DNA of 64,000 bases from NCBI RefSeq assembly GCF_016862555.1, contig NZ_BONE01000001.1, positions 225,223 to 289,222 of the forward strand, read 5' to 3'. This DNA is from Asanoa siamensis (GTDB lineage: Bacteria > Actinomycetota > Actinomycetes > Mycobacteriales > Micromonosporaceae). Under the pieces are notes generated by a model. That model saw nothing but the letters and a program-made list of their open reading frames with translations, did not search any database and was not told the origin of the DNA. Positions 42,325 through 51,414 of the stretch are shown in pieces (within the stretch, counting starts at the first letter, position 1; every line of letters starts with the position of its first letter). The position numbers and the translations under genes were made by a program.

Positions 42325-42951
42325 TCAGCGTTCGAACGTGAAGAGGCGGCGGCCCGGGGTGAGCGGGCGGCCCTCGCCCGTGTAGCGGTGGGCGCCCACG
42401 CCGTAGCCGGCGTCCTTCGGTGAGACGAAGAGCGGCTCGAAGCGCGCCTCGGCGAACCAGTCGAGGATGTGCGGCACCAGGTCCGGGTCTTCCCGGTGGC
42501 GGGTCCAGATCACGACCCCGCCCGGCGCCACGAACTCCGGGGCGGCGGCGATCGTCGCGGCGATGTCGACGTCGGAGATGTTGCCGAAGACGCCGCAGAA
42601 CAACGCGAGATGGGCCGGGACCGCGCCGGCGTACGCGTCGGTGAAGCTCGCGTCGCCCGTGACCACCTCGACGCGGGCGGGCAGGTCCGCGGCGGCTGCC
42701 CGCGCCCGCTCGCCGAGGATCGGGTCGAGTTCGACCAGCCGGGCGTCGACGTCGGCGGCGCGCGGGTGGTCGGCGAGCACGCCGAGCAGGTCGCGGCCGT
42801 CGCCCGCGCACATGCTCACGACCGCGATCGGGCCGGGCGGTGCCGTGTCGAGCGCCTGCCGGATCTGCTCCCGCACCGTGCGCAGGCGTTGCGAGAGCCG
42901 GAAGTCCGGGTCCGCGTAGCCGCTGTGCCAGTCGACCCAGTCGCGGCCCAT
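42325..42951 (-). CDS. Class I SAM-dependent methyltransferase family protein
   Basis: A 208-residue protein with the motif VVSMCAGDGRDLLGVL (motif I variant with the SAM-binding glycine loop), then ARLVELDPILGERA with the acidic residue, ALFCGVFGNISD and PGGVVIWTRHREDPDL. This pattern (CAGDGRDL) is a well-marked actinobacterial methyltransferase group of unknown substrate. The N-terminus DWVDWHSGYADPDFRLSQRL is also conserved. The ATG overlaps the stop of the DsrE-like gene by one base, so the two form an operon. Confidence 0.83.
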   Translation of the reverse strand: MGRDWVDWHSGYADPDFRLSQRLRTVREQIRQALDTAPPGPIAVVSMCAGDGRDLLGVLADHPRAADVDARLVELDPILGERARAAAADLPARVEVVTGDASFTDAYAGAVPAHLALFCGVFGNISDVDIAATIAAAPEFVAPGGVVIWTRHREDPDLVPHILDWFAEARFEPLFVSPKDAGYGVGAHRYTGEGRPLTPGRRLFTFER

Positions 42952-43313
42952 CAGTAGACCAGCGCCTGCGCGCCGTCGGCCAGGGCCTCTTCGACGAAGG
43001 CCGCCGCGCCCGCGATGCGTACGCCCTCGATCACGTCGGATTCCGTGATCTCGCGCCGGGCCGCGCACTGGGTGCAGAGCGTCACCCGGCCCGCGGCCAG
43101 GATCGCGGCGAGCAGGTCCTGCAGCGGCGCCGAGTGCGGCAGGTCGAACGTCTCCGCCCGGCCGGGGAGCGCGAACCACGACGATTCACCGGTCAGCCAC
43201 AATGAGACGTCGGCCCCGGCGGCAACCGCCGTCGCGGCGACGGTGAAGGCCTGAGCGCACCGCTCCGGCGCGTCCGCCCCGGCGGTGACCTTGACGATCA
43301 ACGTACGAGCCAT
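42951..43313 (-). CDS. DsrE/DsrF-like sulfur-carrier family protein
   Basis: A 120-residue single-domain DsrE-like protein. It begins ARTLIVKVTAGADAPERCAQAF, has SLWLTGESSW and HSAPLQDLLAAI, and a Cys pair in TLCTQCAARREI at the position where the family carries its functional Cys. It may carry or sense sulfur, or bind a small ligand. It is the first gene of a pair with the methyltransferase. The ATG is at 43313. Confidence 0.83.
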   Translation of the reverse strand: MARTLIVKVTAGADAPERCAQAFTVAATAVAAGADVSLWLTGESSWFALPGRAETFDLPHSAPLQDLLAAILAAGRVTLCTQCAARREITESDVIEGVRIAGAAAFVEEALADGAQALVY

Positions 43314-43336
43314 CGGCTCAGCATAGGATCGTTCGC

Positions 43337-43441
43337 GTGGTGACCGAGATCGGGTTCGTAAGCCTGCTGGTGGCGGGTTTCGGCGCGCTGGCCGGTGGCC
43401 TGGTCTACCTGGCAGCACGCGTAGCAAGGGGCAGATGGTGA
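43337..43441 (+). CDS. 34-residue single-pass membrane microprotein
   Basis: A short open frame starts GTG at 43337 (or GTG at 43340) and encodes VTEIGFVSLLVAGFGALAGG followed by LVYLAARVARGRW. It has one transmembrane segment (about residues 5-27) and a basic C-terminus. Its stop overlaps the start of the nitrobindin-like gene by seven bases, as in a translationally coupled pair. The composition and third-position GC fit a real gene, but no ribosome binding site is strong, and I know no family. Confidence 0.5.
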   Translation: MVTEIGFVSLLVAGFGALAGGLVYLAARVARGRW

Positions 43442-44031
43442 CCGACGAGAACCCGATCGCTCCCCCGCCGTGGCTCAACGCCCCGCCGGTGGAGCCGTAT
43501 CCCTTCGTGGAGACCTACGACCTCCGCGAGGGACCGGACCTGCACCCGGCCCTGCAGCCCCTGCTGCCGTACATCGGCCTGTGGCGCGGGCGCGGCCGGG
43601 GCGGGTTCCCGACGATCGAGGACTTCGACTACGGCCAGGAAATCAAGATCACCCATGACGGCCGGCCGTTCCTCTACTACGAGTCCCGCGCCTGGGTCAT
43701 CAGCGAGGAGAACCTCCCGGTCAAGCCGGCCGGCCGCGAGTCGGGGTGGTGGCGCCCGGTGCTGGTCGACGGCCGGCCGACCGGTGAGCTCGAGGTCCTG
43801 ATCACGACACCGACCGGGATCATGGAGATGCACATCGGCAAGATCGACGGCACCCGGGTCGAGATGGCCACGGACCTTGTCCTGCGTGCGCCGACGGCCA
43901 AGGAGGTGACGGCGGGGCACCGGCTCTACGGCATCGTCGAGGGCGCTCTCCTCTACGCCCAGGACATGGCGGCGCTGGGCCAGCCGATGTCACCCCACCT
44001 GTCCGCCCGCCTCGTCCGCGTCGGCGGCTGA
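43435..44031 (+). CDS. Nitrobindin-like heme-binding protein (DUF1794/FABP-like)
   Basis: A 198-residue ten-stranded beta-barrel protein. LLPYIGLWRGRGRGGFPTI with DFDYGQEI is the nitrobindin signature, and MSPHLSARLVRV at the C-terminus carries the likely proximal His that binds heme iron. Nitrobindins bind ferric heme, react with NO and isomerise peroxynitrite to nitrate. A relative (Rv0813c) lies near cysA2 and mshD in M. tuberculosis. It overlaps a membrane microprotein upstream and is convergent with the DHFR-like gene (42 bases overlap). Confidence 0.88.
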   Translation: MVTDENPIAPPPWLNAPPVEPYPFVETYDLREGPDLHPALQPLLPYIGLWRGRGRGGFPTIEDFDYGQEIKITHDGRPFLYYESRAWVISEENLPVKPAGRESGWWRPVLVDGRPTGELEVLITTPTGIMEMHIGKIDGTRVEMATDLVLRAPTAKEVTAGHRLYGIVEGALLYAQDMAALGQPMSPHLSARLVRVGG

Positions 44032-44571
44032 GCCCGGGCGGTAAGTGAGCACGACCACGCCCGACGCGAAGGTCGTCGTGCCGACGTGCGCGAGCGCCGT
44101 GACGCTCTCCGGCCGGAACAGCGGCTCCCCGCTGCCCTTGAGGACCGGATAGATCCAGACGCGGTACTCGTCGAGCAGGCCGTGCGCGGCGAGGTCGTCG
44201 GTGAGCCGGCCGTTGCCCCAGATCAGGATGTCCTTGCCCGGCTGGTGCTTGAGGTCGGTCACGGCTTTGTGCACCTGGTCGCCCGGGATGATCGCGGAGT
44301 TGTTCCAGGCGGCGGGCTCGCGCAGGGTCGACGAGACCGCGTACTTCGCGATGCTGTTGACGTGGTCCGCGTACGGGTTGCCGCCCATCGCGGGCCACGC
44401 CTGCGCCATGCCCTCGTAGGTCACCCGGCCCAGCAGCAGGGCGTCACAACCAAGGGCGAGATCGAGGGCGTACGCCATGGCGTCGGGGCTGTTGTGCCGC
44501 ATCGACCACAGGTGCGGGTTGTCGATGAACCCGTCGAGCGTGGCATAGGTCGAGGCGATGATCCGGCGCAT
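43990..44571 (-). CDS. Dihydrofolate reductase-family protein (RibD C-terminal-like)
   Basis: A 193-residue member of the RibD C-terminal/DHFR-like superfamily: RRIIASTYATLDGFIDNPHLWS at the start, ALLLGRVTYEGMAQAWPAM, KDILIWGNGRLTDDLAAHGLLDEYRVWIYPVLKG and GEPLFR. NADPH binding is expected; whether it reduces dihydrofolate is doubtful, because this group acts on various substrates. The ATG is at 44571. Its 3' end overlaps the nitrobindin-like gene in antisense by 42 bases. Confidence 0.88.
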   Translation of the reverse strand: MRRIIASTYATLDGFIDNPHLWSMRHNSPDAMAYALDLALGCDALLLGRVTYEGMAQAWPAMGGNPYADHVNSIAKYAVSSTLREPAAWNNSAIIPGDQVHKAVTDLKHQPGKDILIWGNGRLTDDLAAHGLLDEYRVWIYPVLKGSGEPLFRPESVTALAHVGTTTFASGVVVLTYRPGSAADADEAGGQVG

Positions 44572-44677
44572 CGTTCGTCTCCTTCGAGTGCTGGTCAACC
44601 GATGTGGATAGAGTTCCGGTCCAGCGGTATCGGCCGGTAGTGCGCCGCTCAGCGACTCCGTATGAGGAATTCACACC

Positions 44678-45283
44678 ATGATCCGAGTGATGATCGCCGA
44701 GGACGTCCGGCTGCTGCGCGAGTCGCTGGCCGCCGTGCTGGAGCTCGAGGACGACATCACGGTCGTGGCCGCCGTCGAGCGGGGCGACGAGGTCGTCGCC
44801 GCCGCGCTGGAGGCGCGGCCCGAGGTCGCGTTGCTGGACATCGACCTGCCGGCGCTCGACGGCATCTCGGCGGCGGAGCTGCTGCGCGACCAGGTGCCCG
44901 GCTGCCGCCCGGTGATCCTCACCGGGCTGACCCGGCCCGGTCACCTGCGGCGCGCGCTGGCCGCCGGTGCGGCGGGCTTCCTGCTCAAGCACGCGGTGCC
45001 GGGGACCATCGTGGACGCGATCCGCGAGGTGGCCGCCGGCGGACGCGTGATCGACCCGCAGCTCGCCCTCGCGGCGCTGGAGACGCCGGACAACCCGCTG
45101 CCCGCACGCGAGATCGACGTGCTGCGCCTGGCCGCGACCGGCGCCGGGCCCGAGGAGATCGCGGAAACGCTATTCCTGAGCGTGGGTACGGTGCGCAACT
45201 ACCTCTCGTCGGCCATCACCCGGCTGGACGCCCGCAACCGCGTCGACGCGATCCGCATCGCCACCGACCAGGGCTGGCTCTAG
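44678..45283 (+). CDS. NarL/FixJ response regulator (DesR-like)
   Basis: A 201-residue regulator: receiver domain with AEDVRLLRESL, the phosphoacceptor Asp of LLDIDLPALDG near 54, Thr in ILTGLTRPG and Lys in FLLKHAVPGTIVDAI; C-terminal LuxR-type HTH LPAREIDVLRLAATGAGPEEIAETL followed by SVGTVRNYLSSAITRLDARNRVDA. The PG(T)I spacing resembles DesR-type regulators. It pairs with the convergent two-unit histidine kinase gene, whose 3' end overlaps this one by 114 bases. The ATG is at 44678. Confidence 0.92.
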   Translation: MIRVMIAEDVRLLRESLAAVLELEDDITVVAAVERGDEVVAAALEARPEVALLDIDLPALDGISAAELLRDQVPGCRPVILTGLTRPGHLRRALAAGAAGFLLKHAVPGTIVDAIREVAAGGRVIDPQLALAALETPDNPLPAREIDVLRLAATGAGPEEIAETLFLSVGTVRNYLSSAITRLDARNRVDAIRIATDQGWL

Positions 45284-47095
45284 CGGCACGGTGACGACGA
45301 GCCGGAACTCGTCGTCCTCGGACACCGTGGACAGTCGGCCGCCGACCGCGCCGACGCGGCGGGCCAGGTTGTCCAGGCCCATGCCCCGCCCGCCCGTGGA
45401 GGTGCCCGCCGCGCCGTCGTTGACCAGCGACAAGCAGACCTGCGTGGGGCCGCGCTCGAGCGTCAACCGGCACCGGCGGGCCGTGCTGTGCCGGAGCAGG
45501 TTGGTCACGCCCTCGCGGAGCACGATCGACAGCACCGTGTCGATCTCCTCGTGCAGCGGCCCGGACGCCACCTCGCCGGTGACCTCGATCCCGGCGTCGG
45601 TCAGCACCGCGCGGGCCGTGCGGGACTCGGCCTCCACCGTCATCGCGCGGTATCCGACCGCCACCGACTCCAGCTCGGCCAGCGCCTGCCGGGCCACCTC
45701 GACGCCCGCGGCCAGCTCGGCCCGCGCGCGGCCGGCGTCGCGGTCGAGCAACCGCACCGCGAGCTCGCTCTTGAGCACCAGCACCGACAGGCTGTAGCCG
45801 AACAGGTCGTGCAGGTCCCGGGCGAACCGCAGCCGCTCGTGCACCACCGCGGCCCGGGCCAGCTCCGCCCGCGCGGCCACCAGGCGGGCGGTGAGACCGG
45901 CCATGCTGGCCAGGGCGAGCACCAGCAGCGCCCGCTCGCCGGACCAGACCGCCTCGTAGATGAGGCCGAGCACGGTCGGGTCGCCCAGGTTGGCGTCCCA
46001 GAGATAGAGCACCGCGTCCAGGCCGATCAGCGGCACGCTCACGACCCAGCGCACCGGGCCGCGGAGCAGCACCAGGGACAGGCCCGGCAGGAAGTACGCG
46101 ACGTGCCAGACCTGGAAGTCGAGGACGGCGAGCGGGGCGGTCGCCAGCGCGACGGCGGCGGGCAGGAGCCACCAGCGCGGCCGCGGCGGCAGGCAGGCCC
46201 AGAGGTAAAGGGCGACGAAGGTGACGAGGACCGCGACGAGCAACGCCCACTCGCCGGCGGACAGGTCGGCCCGGGCCGCGTAGCGCAGCGCGGTCGGGGC
46301 GATCATCAGCACGATCGCCGCGATGCCCAGCGCCGCCACGCTGCCCGTGCCCAGGTCGGCGGCCGCGCGGCGAGGTGCCGACCCGGCGTCGTCGCGGTGG
46401 CCGTGGGCGACCGAGCGCGCCTCGTTCAGGGCGGTCCGGGCCCGCGCGAGCGCCGCGTCGAGCCGGGGCCGGGCGCCCTCGGCGCGGGCCAGGATCGCCT
46501 CTCCGTCGGCGACCAGGTCGCGCAGGCTCGCGCCGACGCGCTCGTTCAGCTCGCGCCCGAAGGCGAGCCGTTCCCGGGCGACCTCGGCCGCCGCCAGGGC
46601 GAGCGTGGTGTCGCGGACGTCGCTGACGAGGTCGGCCAGGCGGGCGACGGCGTACAGCGCGATCCCGACGAAGGCCGCGTGGCCGACCGCGAGATAGAGG
46701 GCCTCACCGACGGTCGGGCGGACCGGCAGGGCGGCGACGAACTGGGCGGCCACCACGAGCCCGAAGCCGGCCCAGGCCAGGCGCGGCGGGCGGACGAGCA
46801 GCAGCACGGCGGCGGCCAGGAAGCCGGAGTTGCCGTACCAGGTGCCGGCGAACCAGATCATGCCGACGGCCGTCAACACCGCCTGGGCCGCCAGGGTCCA
46901 CCGCCAGCCGGCGGGCCGGCGGCCGTCCGGCGGCCGGACGCAGTTGCGCAGGTGCAGCAGCACCAGGGCGGCGAGCAGGGCCACCGCGGCGATCGGGTGG
47001 CCGCTGTCGAGGATGCCGACGAGGCCGCCGAAGCCGAACCCCAGCGCGAGGGCCATGGCGGCGAGCCTGGCGAGCAGAAGCTCCGGGTGGGCCAT
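45170..47095 (-). CDS. Histidine kinase with duplicated membrane/DHp units
   Basis: A 641-residue kinase made of two similar halves. Each half has several transmembrane segments followed by a HisKA_3-like helix: RLAFGRELNERVGASL (about 176-191), where Asn184 replaces the His, and RLRFARDLHDLFGYSL (about 421-436) with the true phosphorylated His429. Only the second is followed by a HATPase domain (REGVTNLLRHS, GRGMGLDNLARRVGAVGG). So the protein seems to be a fusion of a dead and an active DesK-like kinase. The last 37 codons run antisense to the regulator gene. The ATG at 47095 is preferred; a GTG one codon earlier (47098) is possible. Confidence 0.85.
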   Translation of the reverse strand: MAHPELLLARLAAMALALGFGFGGLVGILDSGHPIAAVALLAALVLLHLRNCVRPPDGRRPAGWRWTLAAQAVLTAVGMIWFAGTWYGNSGFLAAAVLLLVRPPRLAWAGFGLVVAAQFVAALPVRPTVGEALYLAVGHAAFVGIALYAVARLADLVSDVRDTTLALAAAEVARERLAFGRELNERVGASLRDLVADGEAILARAEGARPRLDAALARARTALNEARSVAHGHRDDAGSAPRRAAADLGTGSVAALGIAAIVLMIAPTALRYAARADLSAGEWALLVAVLVTFVALYLWACLPPRPRWWLLPAAVALATAPLAVLDFQVWHVAYFLPGLSLVLLRGPVRWVVSVPLIGLDAVLYLWDANLGDPTVLGLIYEAVWSGERALLVLALASMAGLTARLVAARAELARAAVVHERLRFARDLHDLFGYSLSVLVLKSELAVRLLDRDAGRARAELAAGVEVARQALAELESVAVGYRAMTVEAESRTARAVLTDAGIEVTGEVASGPLHEEIDTVLSIVLREGVTNLLRHSTARRCRLTLERGPTQVCLSLVNDGAAGTSTGGRGMGLDNLARRVGAVGGRLSTVSEDDEFRLVVTVPLEPALVGGDADRVDAVAGVQPGDGRREVVAHRTHAQE

Positions 47096-47161
47096 CACGT
47101 CCCCGTATGCGAAGGATCCCGGCACGCCGGTCGGCGGTGCCGGGATCCTATCGAGCGCGGG

Positions 47162-47938
47162 TCAGCCGAAGCGGCCCGTGATGTAGTCCTCGGTCTTCTT
47201 CTGACCCGGGTTGCTGAAGATCTTCTGGGTCGAGTCGTATTCGATGAGGCGGCCCGGGTCACCGGTGCGCTCGATCGAGAAGAAGGCCGTGCGGTCCGAG
47301 ACGCGGGCCGCCTGCTGCATGTTGTGAGTGACGATGATGATCGTGTAGCGGTCCTTCAGCTTGAACATCAGGTCCTCGATCGCCAGCGTCGAGATCGGGT
47401 CGAGGGCCGAGCACGGCTCGTCCATCAGGACCACCTGCGGCTCGACCGCGATCGTGCGGGCGATGCAGAGCCGCTGCTGCTGGCCGCCCGACAGGCCCGC
47501 GCCGGGCTTGCCGAGACGGTCCTTGACCTCGTCCCACAGGTTCGCGGAACGCAGCGCCTTCTCGGCGGCGTCCTCGAGCACCGACTTGCGGCGCACGCCG
47601 TTGAGCTTGAGGCCCGCGACCACGTTGTCGAAGATCGACATCGTGGGGAACGGGTTGGGGCGCTGGAAGACCATCCCGATCATGCGGCGGACCGCGGTGA
47701 CGTCGACGTCCTTGTCGTAGATGTTCTCGGAGTCGATCGTCAGCTTGCCCTCGACGCGCGCACCCGGCAGGACCTCGTGCATCCGGTTGATCGAGCGCAG
47801 GAACGTCGACTTGCCGCAGCCCGACGGCCCGATCAGCGCGGTCACCGTCTTCGGCTCGACGCTCAGGTTGATGTTGTCGATCGCCTTGAACGAACCGTAG
47901 TAGGCGGTCACCCCGGTCGCTTCGACACGCTTGGCCAT
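47162..47938 (-). CDS. pstB: Phosphate ABC transporter ATP-binding protein
   Basis: A 258-residue ABC ATPase that energises phosphate import. Walker [10 protein letters not shown] lies at 37-45, the signature is [16 protein letters not shown], Walker B VVLMDEP, and the H-loop [23 protein letters not shown]-type PstB markers such as [15 protein letters not shown] and [19 protein letters not shown] are intact. It is the last gene of pstSCAB and follows pstA by 17 bases. The ATG is at 47938. phoU, normally beside pstB, lies 34 kb away next to senX3-regX3. Confidence 0.97.
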   Translation of the reverse strand: MAKRVEATGVTAYYGSFKAIDNINLSVEPKTVTALIGPSGCGKSTFLRSINRMHEVLPGARVEGKLTIDSENIYDKDVDVTAVRRMIGMVFQRPNPFPTMSIFDNVVAGLKLNGVRRKSVLEDAAEKALRSANLWDEVKDRLGKPGAGLSGGQQQRLCIARTIAVEPQVVLMDEPCSALDPISTLAIEDLMFKLKDRYTIIIVTHNMQQAARVSDRTAFFSIERTGDPGRLIEYDSTQKIFSNPGQKKTEDYITGRFG

Positions 47939-47955
47939 TTGTCAGTCCTTCAGAT

Positions 47956-49032
47956 CTAGCGGGGGATGCGGTTGCGGCGGGCGAGGAGCTTGGCCGCGAT
48001 GGTCAGGATGAGGACGAGCGCCACCAGGGTGAGCGCTCCTGTCCAGGCCCGGGCGGGCGCGAACCGGGAGGCGTCGCCGGCCTGCTGGAAGACGAACAGC
48101 GACAGCGAACCCTGCTGCCCCGTGAAGGGGTTGAAGTTGATCGCGGCGCTGCCGCCGGCGACCAGCAGCACCGGGGCCGTCTCGCCGGCCGCGCGGGCGA
48201 TCGACAGCATGATGCCGGTGACGATGCCGGGCAGGGCCGTCGGAATGACGATCTTGAGGATCGTCTTCCACTTGGGTACGCCCAGCGCGTACGAACCCTC
48301 GCGCAGCGGAGCCGGCACGAGGCGCAGCATCTCCTCGGTCGACCGCACGATCGTCGGCAACATCAGCACGCTCAACGCCAACGCGGCCGCGAAGCCGGAG
48401 AAGGCCGGAGCGCCGTCGTTGAACCACGGCGACACGATCAGCACCCAGAACGCCAGCACGAACAGACCCGCGACGATCGACGGGATGCCGGTCATGACGT
48501 CGACGAAGAACCGGATCAGGAAGGTGAACCGGCCCCGGCCGTATTCGACGATGTAGATCGCACCGAGCACACCCAGCGGGATCGTGATCGCGGCGGCGAT
48601 GCCGACCTGCTCCAGCGTGCCGATGATCGCGTGGTAGGCGCCACCGTTGGGGTCGCGGGCGCCGATGTTGTTCATCGACGCGTTGAAGAAGTCGCCGTCG
48701 AACCGCTCCATGCCCTTGGAGATCAGCGTCCAGGTCACGGAGGCCAGGGGCAGCACCGCGAGCACGAAGGCCGAGTGGATCAGCGCGCTCCAGGTGCGGT
48801 TGCGCGCGGACCGGGCGCCCTCGACGGCGCGAACCGCGAAGTAGACGCCGACCATGTAGAGGATGAGGCCGAGGACCAGGGTGAGCACCCAGCCACCGAT
48901 GCCGGCGCCGTAGCAGATCGCGGCCGAGACGCCGAGCGCGACGACGGCGATGCCGAGGAACGCGACGGCCGGCAGCCGCTTGGTGTGCAGCGTCGGGCTC
49001 TGGCCCGGAGCGGGCAACGTGGTCGTGCTCAT
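47956..49032 (-). CDS. pstA: Phosphate ABC transporter permease PstA
   Basis: A 358-residue membrane permease with an extended N-terminal half typical of actinobacteria. The EAA-like cytoplasmic loop is LREGSYALGVPKWKTILKIVIPTALPGIVTGIMLSIARAAGETAP, and VDVMTGIPSIVAGLFV is the conserved helix of PstA. It forms the channel with PstC. Its ATG overlaps the PstC stop codon (ATGA at 49029-49032). Third gene of the pstSCAB operon. Confidence 0.95.
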   Translation of the reverse strand: MSTTTLPAPGQSPTLHTKRLPAVAFLGIAVVALGVSAAICYGAGIGGWVLTLVLGLILYMVGVYFAVRAVEGARSARNRTWSALIHSAFVLAVLPLASVTWTLISKGMERFDGDFFNASMNNIGARDPNGGAYHAIIGTLEQVGIAAAITIPLGVLGAIYIVEYGRGRFTFLIRFFVDVMTGIPSIVAGLFVLAFWVLIVSPWFNDGAPAFSGFAAALALSVLMLPTIVRSTEEMLRLVPAPLREGSYALGVPKWKTILKIVIPTALPGIVTGIMLSIARAAGETAPVLLVAGGSAAINFNPFTGQQGSLSLFVFQQAGDASRFAPARAWTGALTLVALVLILTIAAKLLARRNRIPR

Positions 49033-50147
49033 GCGGCGGACTCCGTGAACTCGCGACGCCGGTAGATGATCGCGCGGGCGATCATGTTGACGATGAGCGT
49101 GATCGTGAACAGCACCAGACCGGACGCGATGAGCGCGCCCCGGCCGATCTCGTTGGCCTCACCGAAGCCGTTGGCGATGTTGGCGGCGATCGAGTTGCCA
49201 CCGTTCGAGATGACGTCCAGCGAGATCACGTTGAGGAAGCCGAGCGTCATCGCGAGCGCGATGGTCTCGCCGAGCGCGCGGCCGAGGCCGAGCATCACGG
49301 AGGCGATCACGCCGGGGCGGCCGTAGGGGATCACCGCGGTGCGGATCATCTCCCACTTGGTCGCGCCGAGCGCCAGCGCCGCCTCCTCGTTGGCGGTCGG
49401 CGTCTGCATGAACACCTCGCGGGACAGCGAGGTGACGATCGGCAGCACCATGATCGCCAGCACCAGGCCACCGAGGAGCAGCGAGCGGCCGTACGGCGCT
49501 TCGCCGCTGAAGAACGGCAGCCACGAGAAGTACTTGTTGAGCCAGACGGAGAAGTCCTTGACCGGGTTGATGAAGACCATCACTCCCCACAGGCCGTAGA
49601 CGACACTGGGGACGGCGGCCAGCAGGTCGATCAGGAAGCCGAGGATCGTGGCGATCCGCTTGTGGGCGTAGTGCGACAGGCAGAGCGCGATGCCCAGCGC
49701 GATCGGCACGGCCACGAGCAGCGCGATCACCGCGGTGACCACGGTGCCCCAGACGAGGGCCGCGATGCCGAACTGCGGCGGCGTCTGGGTGGCGTACCAC
49801 TCCTTGGTCGTGAGGAAGTTGGCCTCGTTGGCCTGGAGTGCGGGCACCGCCCTGGCGATCAGGAAGACGGTGATGGCGACGATGATGACCAGCACCATCG
49901 TGCCCGCGGCGAGGGTGAGACCGCGGAACGCGTTCTCGGCCCCGAAGCCCTTGCGGCGCGGCAGTGACCCGCCGCCGCCGAGCGCGCCACCGTTGTGGCG
50001 GAAGTCCGGCGGCACCGGAGCGTCGCCGCCCGACCGCCCGTCGAGAACGCCGGTCGACGCCGTTGCACCGACGGGCCGGGCGTGACTGCTTGTCACGCCC
50101 GGCCCCCCGGTGTTGACGTCGGCCGAGCGGGAGTGCCTGTCGGCCAT
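49029..50147 (-). CDS. pstC: Phosphate ABC transporter permease PstC
   Basis: A 372-residue permease. About 70 disordered Gly/Pro-rich residues precede six transmembrane helices. The conserved helix LIDLLAAVPSVVYGLWGVMVF and the cytoplasmic coupling loop NEEAALALGATKWEMIRTAVIP with GVIASVMLGLGRALGETIA identify PstC. It pairs with PstA to form the translocation path. The ATG is at 50147, 54 bases after pstS. Second gene of the operon. Confidence 0.95.
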   Translation of the reverse strand: MADRHSRSADVNTGGPGVTSSHARPVGATASTGVLDGRSGGDAPVPPDFRHNGGALGGGGSLPRRKGFGAENAFRGLTLAAGTMVLVIIVAITVFLIARAVPALQANEANFLTTKEWYATQTPPQFGIAALVWGTVVTAVIALLVAVPIALGIALCLSHYAHKRIATILGFLIDLLAAVPSVVYGLWGVMVFINPVKDFSVWLNKYFSWLPFFSGEAPYGRSLLLGGLVLAIMVLPIVTSLSREVFMQTPTANEEAALALGATKWEMIRTAVIPYGRPGVIASVMLGLGRALGETIALAMTLGFLNVISLDVISNGGNSIAANIANGFGEANEIGRGALIASGLVLFTITLIVNMIARAIIYRRREFTESAA

Positions 50148-50201
50148 CTGCTCGCTCGTTTCGTCTTCGGTTCGGTTGAGGTTCCTAGGTGCCTAAGTCG
50201 C

Positions 50202-51311
50202 TCAGGCGAGGTTCTTGATCGATGCCTGGACCTTGGTCTGCACCTCGGTCGGCAGCGGCGCGTAGCCCAGTTCGGTCAGCGAGCTCTGGCCGTCGGTGCT
50301 GGCCGCGTAGTTCAGGAAGCCCTTGACCAGCGCGAGCTTGTCGGCCGGGGTGCCCTTGCTGCAGACGATCTCGTAGGTGACCAGGACGATCGGGTAGGCA
50401 CCCGCGGCCTTGGTCGCGTAGTCGATCTTCATCTTCAGGTCGTCGCCGGTGCCGGTGACCTCGGCGCCCGCGATGGTCTTGCCGGCCGCCTCGGCGGTCA
50501 GCTCGGTGAACTCACCGGCGCCGTTCGCGATCTTGGCCTTGGACAGGCCGCCGTTCTCCGCGTACGACCACTCCATGTAGCCGATCGTGCCCTCGGCCTG
50601 CTTCACCGAGCCGGCGACGCCGTCGGAGCCCTTGGAACCGGTGCCGCCCGGGGCCTTCCACGCCTTGCCCTTGCCGAAGGTCCAGTCGGCCGCGGCGACG
50701 GTGCTCAGGTAGTTGGTGAAGTTGTCGGTCGTGCCCGACTCGTCCGACCGGTGCACGGTCTGGATGTTGGTCGACGGGAGCGTGGCGCTCGCGTTGTCGG
50801 CCTTGATCGCCGGGTCGTCCCACTTCTTGATGGTGCCCGCGAAGATCTTCGCCAGGGTGTCGGGCTTGAGCTGCAGGCCGTCGACGCCGGGCAGGTTGTA
50901 GGCGACGGCGACCGGGCCGATCACCATGGGGAGGTGGATCGCCGGGCCGGAGCCGCAACGCGCGTCGGCCTTCGGCTGCTCGTCTTCCTTGAGCGCCGAG
51001 TCCGAGCCCGCGAAGTCCGCGGTCTTGGCGATGAAGGACTGGATGCCGGCACCCGAGCCGTTGGGCTCGTAGTTGATGGTGGTGCCGGTGCAGAGCTGCT
51101 GGTAGGCCTTGCGCCACTCGTCAACGGCGTTCTTCTGCGCGGACGAGCCGAACGCGTTGAGCGTGCCCGTAGCGCAGTCGGCCGCCGCGGTGGTCGCGCC
51201 GCCGCTCGCGCCCGGCGAGCTGGGCGCCTCGTTGTCCGAGCCACACGCGCTGAGCGCGAGGGCCGCGGTCAGAGCGAGACAGGCGATGGTGCCGTGCCGC
51301 TGGAGCTTCAC
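50202..51311 (-). CDS. pstS: Phosphate ABC transporter substrate-binding lipoprotein
   Basis: A 369-residue phosphate-binding lipoprotein. The signal ends LALSAC, with the lipidated Cys at about 23. Phosphate-contact segments are FGSSAQKNAVDEW, NGSGAGIQSFIAKTADFAGSD, HRSDESGTTDNF and GTGSKGSDGVAGSV, the usual PstS set. It captures phosphate outside the cell and passes it to PstCA. The GTG start at 51311 has GAAGGGA upstream. The promoter region, shared with a divergent DUF1772 gene, has PHO-box-like GTTCAC repeats, so RegX3 control is likely. Confidence 0.96.
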   Translation of the reverse strand: MKLQRHGTIACLALTAALALSACGSDNEAPSSPGASGGATTAAADCATGTLNAFGSSAQKNAVDEWRKAYQQLCTGTTINYEPNGSGAGIQSFIAKTADFAGSDSALKEDEQPKADARCGSGPAIHLPMVIGPVAVAYNLPGVDGLQLKPDTLAKIFAGTIKKWDDPAIKADNASATLPSTNIQTVHRSDESGTTDNFTNYLSTVAAADWTFGKGKAWKAPGGTGSKGSDGVAGSVKQAEGTIGYMEWSYAENGGLSKAKIANGAGEFTELTAEAAGKTIAGAEVTGTGDDLKMKIDYATKAAGAYPIVLVTYEIVCSKGTPADKLALVKGFLNYAASTDGQSSLTELGYAPLPTEVQTKVQASIKNLA

Positions 51312-51414
51312 CTGAGGGATATCCCTTCGAAACGATTTCTCGGTCAGGCCCGGACGCGTGCTGCCCCCGGGGCTACCAGCGAAGCTAGGAGCAGTAGGTA
51401 GCCGACTCACCCGG

